Shown here: piece by piece, positions 1 through 10,141 of the stretch
How positions within the stretch are numbered: the stretch's first letter is position 1
How the letters are laid out: every line of letters starts with the position of its first letter
Origin: Toxorhynchites rutilus septentrionalis
Lineage: Eukaryota; Arthropoda; Insecta; Diptera; Culicidae
NCBI RefSeq assembly: GCF_029784135.1
Contig: NC_073746.1
Span: 243,047,807-243,111,806 of the forward strand
DNA: 64,000 bases
Reading direction: 5' to 3'
Program-made: the position numbers and the translations under genes
The notes under the pieces: model-generated
The model's input: the letters and a program-made list of their open reading frames with translations, nothing else
Databases searched by the model: none
What the model was told of the DNA's origin: nothing

Positions 1-59
1 ATTTTTTGGAAATTTTTCTTTAGTGTAATACACAAAATTAAAATTTGTACTGACAAAAA

Positions 60-480
60 TTTGTTCGTTCAGAATTGGCCAACAGAAGAGATGTTGTGTT
101 CCATTAGGACAACGCAAGGCCACACAATTCCGAGAGCTTGATTGGGATGTTTCAATGCATCCTTCAGATGGTCCGTACCTGGCACCAAGCGATTACCACC
201 TTTTTCTCGCATTGCAAAATTTCCAGAGTGATTTGATTGGAATCAAGAGAAGATTGTAAAAATCTTTTGCTAGATTTTTTCGCCAATAAGGACCAAGACC
301 TCTATGATAGAGACATTATGAACCTATCTTTAGAATGGCAACAAATTTTACAACAAAACGGTGTACACTTCACCCAAATCGGACAATCTGAAGCATCTAA
401 AAATAGTTTTAAATTGCACCCAAAAATAATGGATTACTTTTTCTTCAACCTAGTATTATCCCTCCTATGGTTGCCATAAT
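60..480 (+). pseudogene. mariner-type transposase remnant, C-terminal part
   Basis: A decayed DD34D mariner transposase. Around 100-230 the translation, with frame changes, gives a HxDNARPH-like block (second catalytic Asp region) and then APSDYHLFLALQ, the third-Asp region of mariners. From 237 an open stretch of 80 codons carries the usual tail (EDCKNLLLDFFANKD, EWQQILQQNG). The N-terminal half and both terminal repeats are absent, so the copy cannot move. The left window edge may cut it. The family assignment rests on motif recognition; the subfamily is not resolved. Confidence 0.65.
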
Positions 481-490
481 AAAACTCGTG

Positions 491-1290
491 TTTTTGATAT
501 AGGACTATGTCTTTGATTTCTATATAGAGGGGTAACTCTATGAAAAATGTAACGATTCATTAAGAGTTTTCAAACGCATATTACTCAAAATCGTTTTTGC
601 GACATATGTTGTGTTGTACACCATTAGACAGGAAATTTATCCAGCTTTTTTTTTATTTGCTTATGACATGAACAGTGAATATAGTAAAAAAAGTTAACAA
701 TTTGACGATTAAAATGGGTTTGTTATTCCGAAGTTGCTTGCCACTCGTTTTCCCTCACAACGCAACGAGCTATCTTTCTGCCTACAATTCGGCGTTAGCT
801 TACAATGTGATTAGATGCTATTATGTATTCTGAACTATTCTTGATTTGCCGGTAAAAGGCATTTCTCAGTTGGCAGAATCGATGGAGGGATGATCTAGGA
901 ATGACAATGAAGATGATATTGGATGGTTTCACTCTATTCTCCCCAGATATTTGACGAGAGCCTGGCTCAAAAGGTTAAACGTTGATAGAGATTTTATTAG
1001 ATTGAAGTTCAGGTTGTTGTTCAATCAATTCTTGCTCAATTCACGTTTTACCGTGTAGGACTTGCTACTAGCAATTTATGTAATTGTGGTTCAGGATGTC
1101 ATTATATCGAGCATGTTCTTTGGCTATGTAAAAAAATGCAATTAATAAATTAAACTGGCTGTTGAGTTCGAAAGGGTATGCTCACGTATATTTCTCCAGG
1201 GCTTAAATTTGATGTTAAAATTTGATGTAAAATACTGATTTTTAACAATGAACACACAATCACAGTCCTATGTCAAGATCTCGTCCGTGC
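491..1290 (+). repeat. LINE-derived composite repeat, copy 1
   Basis: This stretch matches 6729-7316 (plus 8555-8640) at high identity. It starts with a TTGATATAGGACTATG motif and an A/T-rich leader. Around 950-1140 it contains decayed coding similarity to the C-terminal end of a non-LTR retrotransposon ORF2 (translation resembling CNCGSGCHYIEHVLWLC, the Cys/His block after the RT/RNase H region). Copy 1 keeps about 130 bp of this coding part that copy 2 lacks. It may be an internally deleted LINE; the exact ends are not determined. Confidence 0.5.
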
Positions 1291-1925
1291 CCTTAGGCTC
1301 AGACCCATCAACATTTTTATCTAAACAAACCTTTTCATCTTAGTTTTTTCTCACGAAATCTGTATTAATATCTGTACTAGACCAATTTCTGAAATTTTTC
1401 AATTTTGAAAAAATAATCTCAGCTTTAGTATCATCAGTATGTATCATAGCATAGAGCCATATGCTTAGGGTACGGATAGGTTTTAATGGAATTTTCTAAT
1501 TGAAAACAAAATAATCGGGTTTGTGTTTAGTTTAATTTATATTTTCATTCAAGCTTTCGTCGTTCAAACGTTTAATTTCGCAGATAGTTTTTAAAGTTAT
1601 TTTTTCTGCGCTCGCTCAGTTCAGCCGCTGTTTCTACAACCCCAACACCGATGTAGGTATATTTGACTTCTTTAGATGTTGTTCAAAAACTCAAAATTGT
1701 TCTGGTATCCGAATCAATCTGAATAAATTTGGGTATATACAAATATTTATATAAATATCGGATGTTCTAGGGCCTCCAAAACATTCTGATGTTCAAACCA
1801 ATTGATCTACCATTTCAATCACGACTGGTGCAATGTTCATAGCATGTTCATAGCAATCTTACAAAAATGGTTCATAGAGACCGAGTGCTATGTTGGTTTT
1901 GAGTTTATGTAAGCATCAGATTTGT
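1291..1925. other. intergenic; fragment related to 26803-26938
   Basis: No gene is visible. Positions about 1758-1894 match 26803-26938 in the same orientation (shared blocks CATTCTGA, GATCTRCCATTTCA, ACGACTGGT, GTTCATAGAG), so this is a piece of the same non-autonomous hAT family found at 26414-28013. The rest is A/T-rich sequence in which I see no feature. Confidence 0.45.
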
Positions 1926-2196
1926 GCTCCCTTGGCCGAGTGGTTAGCGTCATAACTAACATGCCGGGTGTTCGGGTTCGATTCCCGTTCTGGTCGGGGG
2001 AATTTTTCGTCAAAGAAATTTCCTCCGACTTGCACTGTGATCACGCGTATTCTAGAGCTTGCCACTCAGAATGCATTCAAGGCGTGTTATTTGGCATAGA
2101 AATCTCAACTAAGTACTAATAAAAATGACGCAAGTAATACTACGTTGAGACGGCGAAGTTCCTCTAGGAACGTTAGTGCCATTGAAGAAGAAGAAG
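1926..2196 (+). mobile_element. tRNA-derived SINE, full length (Feilai-like)
   Basis: The head has a pol III box A (TGGCCGAGTGGTTAGC) and box B (GGTTCGATTCCC) about 30 bp apart. A tRNA-unrelated body follows, ending in a GAA-repeat tail (GAAGAAGAAG). A 5'-truncated second copy at 31963-32129 is flanked by a perfect 11-bp duplication, which proves that the family retroposes. The body and (GAA)n tail fit the very abundant Aedes Feilai-type SINEs; the family name is from memory. The head folds poorly as a tRNA and lacks a discriminator/CCA context, so it is not a functional tRNA gene. Confidence 0.8.
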
Positions 2197-2253
2197 ATAT
2201 AAATAAATAAGCTGGAAACATTGATTTTCCGCTCATACCAAAGCACACAGGCC

Positions 2254-2970
2254 CAGGGTTGCCAATAATATTTTTCAGAAAAATGGAAGACTGATCTTGA
2301 AAAAACTGGAAAAAACAGAATCTTGTAAAACCGTTTTATTATGAGAAGATCAGTCTTCATTTATCTAAAAAGATTCTTTATCCATTCTGATGCTTAAGAA
2401 ATAGATTTTTACATCGAAGCTTCATGTGGTATTCATATGTAGTTCATAAAATGGCGATATAAACTCATAATTAATCATACCATTAGAGCAGTTCAAAATG
2501 ATGTTTCCCATCACTCGAATTTTACTGTAAAACACTATTTGAGGATTTTTCTTCTAGAACCCCTAGAAAATACGCTGATATTTGGGTCAGATTTGAAAAT
2601 TTTCGTATTTATTGCTTCATGGCCATAAACTCCCTGATGGAAGATCATCGCAAAACTGTGACAATCGTATTCCAATACTAAAATGAACAAATTCAATACC
2701 AAAACAACACTGCTCAAGTGTTACTTTGGTATTGAAGTTATCAAATTATTGGATTGAAAAGCCATTTCTCTCCAATTGTTTGGTCCTATTTTTTTGGTAT
2801 TTTACATATCATATCAGGTTTGACCGAACCAAATTTGGATATCAAGATAAAAATGGGGTATTCTTAAGTATTTCCTTCTGCTCGAGAAAATATTTTCGGA
2901 AGAATATACACAGCACGCATACTTGCAAAACAAGCACTATGGTACATATATATACATATATATAGTTATT
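2254..2970 (-). repeat. partial non-autonomous hAT element, related to 26414-28013
   Basis: Begins with CAGGGTTGCCAATAATA, the terminal repeat of the complete element at 26414-28013, and stays colinear with the reverse complement of that element over about 700 bp (shared landmarks AAAACAACACTGCTCAAGT near 2700 and CTGCTCGAGAAA near 2880). It lacks the 479-bp MITE found at 27468-27946, so it is the empty site for that insertion. The other terminus is missing. No coding potential is seen. Confidence 0.7.
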
Positions 2971-3604
2971 TATATATTTGTCGTCAATCTATTAATCTAT
3001 GTGAACCAGTACATTCTTAATTATATACAATACTGTTTACTTAAAGCTAACGAAAGCTAGCTGGACAATTATTTCGATTAGTTCGAAAGACGAATTTAAC
3101 AAATTACATAATCGAAATGTTTATTTATTTCGTCAATCTTGAATAAAACGTTTACAGTGAAAAACTTGTTGCATTCTCAGCGATTTTAAACAGAATTTTC
3201 TGCCGCACAGTGGTACGGAACTGAGAATAGTCGGAAAAAGTCCCTTTCAAAATGTTGAGGTACTATCCAGCTATCGCTAGAAACTGATTTTGTAGTAACT
3301 TTACATCATTATATTTTCATAGTGAAGTTTAAATTACGAAAATTTCCATACAAAATTCGTTATTCAAAAAGTTAACTTGAAGTGTTGAAAAAAAGTTGCA
3401 TTATTAAAAACATTTTCCCAAGTGTTATGAAACGCATTCAAATACGATATGCAAACAACGTGTCAAATTATCCGAATGGATGTACTTTACCGCTCTTATA
3501 GGTTGTTTACACATTTGAGGGTAAATATATTAGGATAGGGTATGGTAAAAGGCATCATGTGGAATTAGTTGACATTTTACTTCTAATAGAAGTCTAAAAT
3601 ACTA
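2971..3604. other. A/T-rich intergenic sequence
   Basis: No gene or repeat boundary could be supported. A short TA-rich run sits near 2940-2985. The segment ends at the TA dinucleotide used by the DD37E transposon. Confidence 0.5.
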
Positions 3605-4901
3605 AAGGGTGTGTCATATCAAATTGCATCACGGAAAAAACGCTGTAGAAAATTAATTTTTAGGAATTATATCTTCAGCTTTCGCTTATAATCAGATAAG
3701 AGTGTATAGATTACGTTGGCCATGCTTCACTGTCAATTTTTCGTAAATTTGGAAAAATGTCGTCGAACGAAAAAGAGCGTCGTGAATTAATCCTGCGCAC
3801 TCATTTCGAGAATCCGGAGTTGTCACATCGGGACATCGGTAAGATGCTGGGAATCGTCCAATCCACGGTCAGCAGAGTACTAAAACGATACTTCGAGAAC
3901 CTAACCATCGATCGGAAGGTGAAGAACGGCACAAATGGATGCTCCGTCAGTGAAAAAGATCACAAGCGCGTAGTTAAGCAGTTTAGACGTGATCCGAGAA
4001 GTTCGGTCCGGGATGTCGCCAATAAGCTGAATTTGTCAAGTTCATTCGTCCAGCGGACCATGCAGCGGGAGGGCCTGCGTACATACAAGGTTCAGAAGGC
4101 TCCTAACCACGACGAAAGGCAAAACATGGTGGGGAAGACGCGAGCCCGGAAGCTGTACACCGAAATGCTGACGAAGCCGCATTGCCTGGTAATGGACGAC
4201 GAAACCTACGTCAAAGCGGACTTTCGTCAGCTGCCGGGCCTGTTGTTCTTCTCCGCAGAGGACAAATTCAGCGTTCCGGAGGAGATTCGCAAGCAGAAAC
4301 TATCCAAGTTTGCCAAAAAGTACATGGTGTGGCAAGCGATCTGCTCTTGCAGAAAGCGGAGCGCCCCCTTCGTGATGACCGGCACGGTAAACGGGCAGGT
4401 TTACCTTAAGGAGTGCCTACAGAAGCGCTTACTACCACTATTGAAGCAGCACGAGGGCCCGACCATCTTCTGGCCGGATCTCGCTTCGTGCCACTATTCA
4501 AAGGACGTGTTGGAGTGGTACGAAGCCAACGGGGTCACCTTCGTGCCAAAGGAAATGAACCCGCCCAACGCGCCGGAGCTTCGCCCAATAGAGAAATATT
4601 GGGCGATTATGAAGCAGGCCCTCCGGAAGAACCCAAAAGTTGTCAAATCGGAGGCGGACTTCAAGAGAAAATGGATTTCTGTTCAAAAAAACTAAAACCT
4701 GACGTTGTACAGAACCTTATAGACGGGGTAAAGGGGAAGGTGCGAGCATACGGGTTTGGGCTCGAAGTATGAATAAAAAGAAAATGCCAAAAGTTGTTTA
4801 ATAGTTTTTATTTTACTGTCTAAAATTTTCAAAAGGATCGGTCTACTGGGCGAATTTCTACAGCGTTTTTTCCGTGATGCAATTTGATGTGACACACCCT
4901 T
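3605..4901 (+). mobile_element. DD37E Tc1/mariner (ITmD37E) transposon, copy 1
   Basis: A complete element of 1297 bp, bounded by TA dinucleotides at 3603-3604 and 4902-4903. Its inverted termini begin AAGGGTGTGTC and extend for about 45 bp through GCATCACGGAAAAAACGC. It contains one transposase gene (3757-4695). A second copy at 38312-39611 has the same termini, size and gene in the opposite orientation. Complete ends and a nearly uninterrupted gene point to a young family. Confidence 0.92.
3757..4695 (+). CDS. DD37E transposase, copy 1
   Basis: Cut-and-paste transposase of the IS630-Tc1-mariner superfamily, 312 codons to the first stop. An N-terminal helix-turn-helix (LSHRDIGKMLGIVQSTVSRVL) is followed by a second DNA-binding helical region near residues 65-115. 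The catalytic triad is D148 (MDDETY), D241 (WPDLASCHY) and E279 (RPIEKYW); 37 residues separate the last two, the DD37E signature. The ATG at 3757 gives a start matching copy 2 (MASNEKERRE). The frame ends in TAA at 4693, directly after A AAA AAC at 4686-4692. The -1 frame downstream (to 4772) encodes a stretch starting PDVVQNL that is also kept in copy 2 and resembles the usual transposase tail. So the C-terminus is either lost by a one-base deletion or reached by frameshifting. Confidence 0.88.
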   Translation: MSSNEKERRELILRTHFENPELSHRDIGKMLGIVQSTVSRVLKRYFENLTIDRKVKNGTNGCSVSEKDHKRVVKQFRRDPRSSVRDVANKLNLSSSFVQRTMQREGLRTYKVQKAPNHDERQNMVGKTRARKLYTEMLTKPHCLVMDDETYVKADFRQLPGLLFFSAEDKFSVPEEIRKQKLSKFAKKYMVWQAICSCRKRSAPFVMTGTVNGQVYLKECLQKRLLPLLKQHEGPTIFWPDLASCHYSKDVLEWYEANGVTFVPKEMNPPNAPELRPIEKYWAIMKQALRKNPKVVKSEADFKRKWISVQKN

Positions 4902-4903
4902 TA

Positions 4904-6728
4904 TCTCCGCCGATTCCCGAGCTCTAAAAACGTTCAAGATGTTTTTAAGTATTTACATTCTGATGTAAAAATTCTGGACAATTTCCGCCTAAACGATAAA
5001 AGAAGAGGAAAAAAATCTATGATTTTTTTTACCTCCTAGAGGCGCCAGACTCTGGTCAAACACCTGTATCATTTGCTTTGTTTACGTTTAGTACAAGAAA
5101 ACTTGAAATTTCTTTGAAATTTGTAAACCGGAAGTGACCAAAATGATTAATAAAGTTATTTTTTGGGTTACTAGGAGGCAACTTTTTGACCACCTTCGCG
5201 AGAAAGTGAATCTCACCAGGGCTGCACAGAAAAAGCAATTAATTGTGCATATGTTGGCTAAATTTCTCGAAGTTTGTCCCACAAAATTATATTTGGAAAT
5301 TTAAGTCGTTCGAAGTGAAACATCGCGTTTTTGCTTCATATTTTATGAACGGTCTAAGCTTTGGTCGCCCCGTTTTGGCCAGGATCACAAGACCAAACGT
5401 GAAAAAGCCAAGACAAGACGTGAAATCGTGAAAAAGCGGAAAACACACATTCATTTTCAAATCACTTTATTTTCCACAAAAATGTACACGAAACCATAAT
5501 TTAAATTCTAACAAATCTGCATCGAGAATCTTGGATTCGCTCCTGAAAAAAACAGTCATAATTGATGTTTATACATAATAATAAGCACTTACGCGTTTCG
5601 TCAAGGACATTCGCGATACTTCAGCATAAAACAAAACACAAACAATAACATACTGAATCAAAACAATAATAATCGAATTGTCATAGAATAGGAACGGATG
5701 GAAACGAACCCGCTATAGAACAAAGCTCCATTGTTTTTAGCGAATATTCCAGAATACCCGAGTACAGATGCAACAATAGAATTCACCGTAGCGTGTACCA
5801 TATAAATAGGGCAAGAAATGTTCAGTTCTTGGCTCAGCCGCAAATAGACCATCCGTAGTGAAATAGTGAAAAGGTGAAACTATCAAGTGTTCTGAAAATC
5901 CCGAGGAAACGAAAAGTTTATAGAAAACGTTTCTCTCATCGAGAAGTGGAATTCCGCACAGTGAAAAGACTAGGCGGAATGATCAACCACGCATCAATAT
6001 AGACTAACCATCTTTGACTATATTTGAACCTATTTCTTTTACATCACGAAGTGTGGCAAGTCCAATCATCTCTGGAATTCTGTTCAGAAAACCATCTGAA
6101 CGGAAACACCATGTTTCCAAAAAGTATTCCTGAGGAATTATCAATCAAACCTCAATTCGATTATTTTTTGTCCACTGCAGCACCCTAGCAGTAAAATTGT
6201 GAATTAACATATTGTCATCCCGATATGATCAGGGATCAGGGATTGGATAAAACACAATGTCTCTAGAAAACATTCCTGAGAAGCTATTTTTTTCGTTCTG
6301 ATTGTTCCTGACCACCGTGCGCCCTAGCGGTGATATTATGTACTAAACCATTGTAACTCAATCATAGCCAGGCGAGATGAAGAATAGAAGGTGGGAAGAT
6401 TCACGGGTTTTGGTCGTGTTAAACTTTGATTGTATTAGTAGCCAGGAAGATAGGAAGTTCACATACCAGGCATACCAGTCAGTACCTCAAATGGTTCAAA
6501 ATTGAATGTGTCAACGAATAACGTTGAAAAAGGATATACAGAAACTAATTACATATTTCCAAAACATATTTTTCGCATTATGAAAAAGAAACAGAACATG
6601 TCACGAACTTAAATGTTTATTTTTTCTTTGATTTCTTCTTATATCAGAAATAGTATTCTAATGTCTACTATGTTTGGATTTTAGAGCAACTTCATGGAAG
6701 TTTATCTCTTGTCAGCCATTGTAATTAC
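4904..6728. other. intergenic, no gene seen
   Basis: About 1.8 kb with only short, compositionally ordinary open frames. No domain, TIR pair or RNA gene could be recognised. It separates the DD37E element from the second LINE-derived composite repeat. Confidence 0.45.
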
Positions 6729-7316
6729 TTTTGACATAGGACTATGTCTTTGATTTCTATATAGGGGGGAAAAATGTAACGTTTCATGAAGAGTTTTCAA
6801 ACGCATAATACTCAAAACCGTTATTGCGACATATGTTGTGTTATATACTACTAGACAGGAAATTTATCCAACTTTTTTTTGTTTGAAACATGAACAGTGA
6901 ATATAGTAGAAAAAGTTAACAATTTGACGATTGAAATGAGTGTGTTTTCTCTCGATTGTACTAACCAATCGCTTTCCTCCCCGACGTAACAAGCAATCGT
7001 TTTGCAAAAATGCGGGCGTTAACACACAATGTGGGTTGATGCGTATAATGAATTATTCTCCATTTACGGATGATAGGCATTTATCAGTTATTGTATTGTA
7101 TGTTGCCCAATGAATTCGTGCTCAATTCACGTTTTTATCGTGTAGGTTTTGCTACTAGCAATCTATATATTTATATTTATTTATATTTATGTAATTGTGG
7201 TCCAGGATGTCATCATATCGAGCATGTTTGGTTTTGTAAAAAATGCAATTAATGAATTCAACTGGCTGCTTATTTAGAAGATCGAAAGGGTATACTCACA
7301 CATATTAGATTCTGAT
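6729..7316 (+). repeat. LINE-derived composite repeat, copy 2 (left part)
   Basis: Colinear with 491-1290: leader motif TTGACATAGGACTATG, shared block GCGACATATGTTGTGTT, and the LINE C-terminal remnant (TSNLYI..., CGPGCHHIEHVWFC) near 7150-7250. It lacks about 130 bp present in copy 1. Related sequence resumes at about 8555-8640 (CACAATCGTAGTCCTAT, matching 1250-1290), so copy 2 was split by later insertions, including the mariner at 7362-8088. Confidence 0.5.
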
Positions 7317-7361
7317 AGCTTGAGTAGTCACGATCTTGATATTATGTTCCCCATATACGTA

Positions 7362-8088
7362 CGAGGGCGGTCCGATAAGTACTTAGCCTCATCACCCGAT
7401 GGTGTCAGTATCGCAAGAGAGATTACTTCAGTATCGTCAGTATCGCAAGAGAGATTACTTATCATATTTTTTTGTGGGTGGCAATATAGTGGCACGGGGT
7501 GGCACGGCCTTATAGAGGGTTCAACGAGTATAAATGTGCACTTTTATCTGCGAAACGAGATATTGATTCCAGCAGGGCGGTCCGATAAGTACTTAGCCTC
7601 ATCGCCCGATGGTGTCAGTATCGCAAGAGAGATTACTTATCATGTAGTACATTCTCGTAAACGGCTACTGTAAAATTCAGCCGAATCGGACTCGTAATTT
7701 TGTTTTGACCGTGTGTGGAAGCGGGCGTGTCCGCGGATTTTAGAAAAATGGAAAAAATGGAAATTCCGCCGCCGCCACGGCCAAATTGGTTGAATTGCGC
7801 TACGAATTGCTGCCCCATCCACCGTATTCGCCAGATTTGGCCCAGTGCGATTTTTTTTTTGTTTCCAAACTTGAAAAGGTCACTTGAATCGAATGCGGAG
7901 GTCAGCGCCACCACGGAGGTCTACTTTGCAGACCTCGAGAAAACATATTTTTCAGATGGATTAAAGCGATGCTCCACTGGGTCATGTGTATCGAGCTAAA
8001 AGGAGACTACGTTGAGAAATAAATCGCCACTTTTCCAAGCTTTTTTGTTTTTTTTTTTGTAGGCTAATTACTAATCGGACTGCCCTCG
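7362..8088 (+). mobile_element. internally rearranged mariner element
   Basis: Bounded by TA at 7360-7361 and 8089-8090. The 28-bp termini CGAGGGCGGTCCGATAAG... (left) and the complement of ...CTAATCGGACTGCCCTCG (right) differ at three positions. Only the 3' end of the transposase remains: about 7770-8010 encodes LPHPPYSPDLAQCDFFLFPNL and FADLEKTYFSDGL, the third-Asp region and tail of a SETMAR-like mariner, preceded by a deletion. The left end is duplicated: a first copy at 7362-7465 (itself with an inner repeat of CGCAAGAGAGATTACTT), then 110 bp of foreign DNA (7462-7574), then a second copy from 7575 that lacks the first three bases. Confidence 0.85.
7462..7574 (+). repeat. captured copy of flanking DNA 9046-9159
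   Basis: This stretch inside the mariner is identical to 9046-9159 except for one T in a T-run (7 against 8). It includes GGCACGGGGTGGCACGGC and ends GATTCCAGCA in both places. At 9046-9159 it is continuous with ordinary flanking DNA, so that copy is the donor. The left junction shows five bases of shared sequence (ATCAT). Confidence 0.9.
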
Positions 8089-8090
8089 TA

Positions 8091-9739
8091 TGCACTTGCC
8101 CATTCTCCTTTCCCTTTCATATACATAAGCAGAACTTAGGATCCAACAAAATCATTTCACTACAGCAGCTAAACGAATTTTCCAAGAGAGCATTCATGGC
8201 CATAGAATACTCAACATACATTACCGGGCTATAATTTTTTTACAAACAATGTTCCGGACAACGTGGCACCGAAGGAGAAAATGCTATTTTTATCTTATTT
8301 ATTTTTATTACTTGTGTTTAAAAATGATACATGATGGCTTTTTGTCTTTTTCTGAATAATTGAAAATACTGAAGAAAATAGAAGTAATGGTATTTTATTG
8401 GTATTTTTGTGCACATTTTTGAACAAAATATAGTTCGGGATTCTACCACGTCATCTCATCTAACCCGTTTAAAGGATACAAGTTCAAACAAGAAACAGTT
8501 TTTAGGGCTTCCAATTGATGTATCAAAAGAGAAAAAAATACAGATTTTAGTCAATGAAAACTCAATTCAAATGCAATTACTACACACAATCGTAGTCCTA
8601 TATCAAGATTCCGTCCGTGCCCCAACTTTTTTCACAGTTATGGTGCTGAAAACATCATTCGTCTAAAACTAAGACGCAAGCGGAAAACTTTTCGTCTCAA
8701 TCTAGGTCATACGGAGTCAATTAAATTTATTTTTCAAGTGCATTTTACCGTGCATTGACCCGTCCCACAAAAATTGTTGCCCTTTTAACCTCGAGTAAAC
8801 CGCGAGTATTCGGTCGAATCCTACTAAACATAGCAATTAGTTGAAACTTTGTATAAACAAACATTGAATTAGCGGCTCCGCAAAGCTTATGCGATTGAGC
8901 CTTTCAAATAAATGAATTGGAAAAAAAACTTGCAACCTTTTTTCCCATGCACCGTCAAATGTTTAGCCGTCAAAAAAAAGTTTCTGTGATTCTGACTTTC
9001 TTCATTTACGTTTTTGGTCGACGTATATTCTAAGTGCGGCGAAAATCATATTTTTTTTGTGGGTGGCAATATAGTGGCACGGGGTGGCACGGCCTTATAG
9101 AGGGTTCAACGAGTATAAATGTGCACTTTTATCTGCGAAACGAGATATTGATTCCAGCATACCGGAACATGCTTGAAAACATACTGAATAGATTATTTGA
9201 ACTGATTGAGAGAAATAGAAGAGTTATGCATTGTAAACTTGTTGTTATTTATGCTACATTGACGTTAATTTTGAATAGAGTAATACATTTCCATCTCGAT
9301 AAATCGCTATGAAACACCGCTATTTTCTATTCTAAATGATTCGCGCCTAACCAACACGCTAGGGATATAAAGCTAGTATGGACTGCTAGAGAACGAGAAT
9401 TTTCTGAAAAAAGGAAATCTCGCTTCCTAAAATATACCATTTTTAATACCCTAATTTTGGAGAAAGGATTGAACTGTAGAACATGACTGTAACTGTGAGG
9501 CTTCGGTAATATCTTCTCAATAGAAAGCTGGCTTGAAAACACTTCTTGAATTCTTCATGGCAGCAATTTGGAGCCATCATATATCATGGAACTGGTTGCA
9601 AGCCATAATGGCTTTTTTTTTTAGATTATCGAAGACTTCAAAATTTTCAGTATGGTGTCAAGTAAATACGATGCACTTAGCATTCCAGAATGCGTCGAAT
9701 TAAGCTTTCACACGTAAAATGATAAACTGGGTTTAAAAA
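8091..9739. other. intergenic; donor of the captured segment at 9046-9159
   Basis: 8555-8640 resumes the composite repeat of 491-1290. 9046-9159 is the donor copy of the 110-bp segment found inside the mariner at 7462-7574. An 92-codon frame at 9034-9312 covers the donor segment but has no recognisable domain. I see no gene. Confidence 0.5.
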
Positions 9740-10141
9740 AATGCTTGGTATTTCTCATGAGACTGCTCTGTCGTTCAGAAACTACTAGGCGGATATAATT
9801 TACAAAGGTCGTCGTCGGTTAGGATTTGTGGGTTTTCAGAGACCCGTTGAAATCCTTGTATGAGTGTCTGACTCGACCAGTTTTAGAAACCACTTCAATA
9901 ATATGGAACCCTCACCGTAGCATTGTGGCTGCTCTCATCAAATCCGTTCGGAAAAATTCGTGAGATTCAAGCAGCCTATCAAGGTATGATCCGCAAAATT
10001 TGCCACCGTAAGGAAGTCGCTTTCAGCCGATGGAAAACGCTGGAGGAAAAGCGAAATCGAGCCAAGGCCTTTTTCATTGATAGGCTTCTTGTTGCTGAAA
10101 TCATTGCTCCAAATTTACTCGCGCATATCAATATTGTTTGA
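9740..10141 (+). pseudogene. jockey-like LINE ORF2 fragment, after the RT core
   Basis: With two or three frame changes, the translation matches the C-terminal region of jockey-clade ORF2: TSIIWNPHRSIVAA near 9880-9940 (compare AVWTPHYSNGVERIESVQ in the LINE at 41857-42699), then LEEKRNRAKAFFIDRLL and IIAPNLLAHINI near 10030-10140. No RT active site is present. An old, frameshifted fragment. Confidence 0.65.

Noticed and set aside
1926..2000. Genuine tRNA gene
   Set aside because: Box A and B are present, but the acceptor arms do not pair and the body and (GAA)n tail are those of a SINE with another retroposed copy in the window.
4182..4772. Additional overlapping frames in the DD37E element (4182-4409, 4413-4772) as separate genes
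   Set aside because: They are alternative frames of the transposase. Only the end of the 4413-4772 frame (after 4692) is meaningful, as the -1-frame tail.
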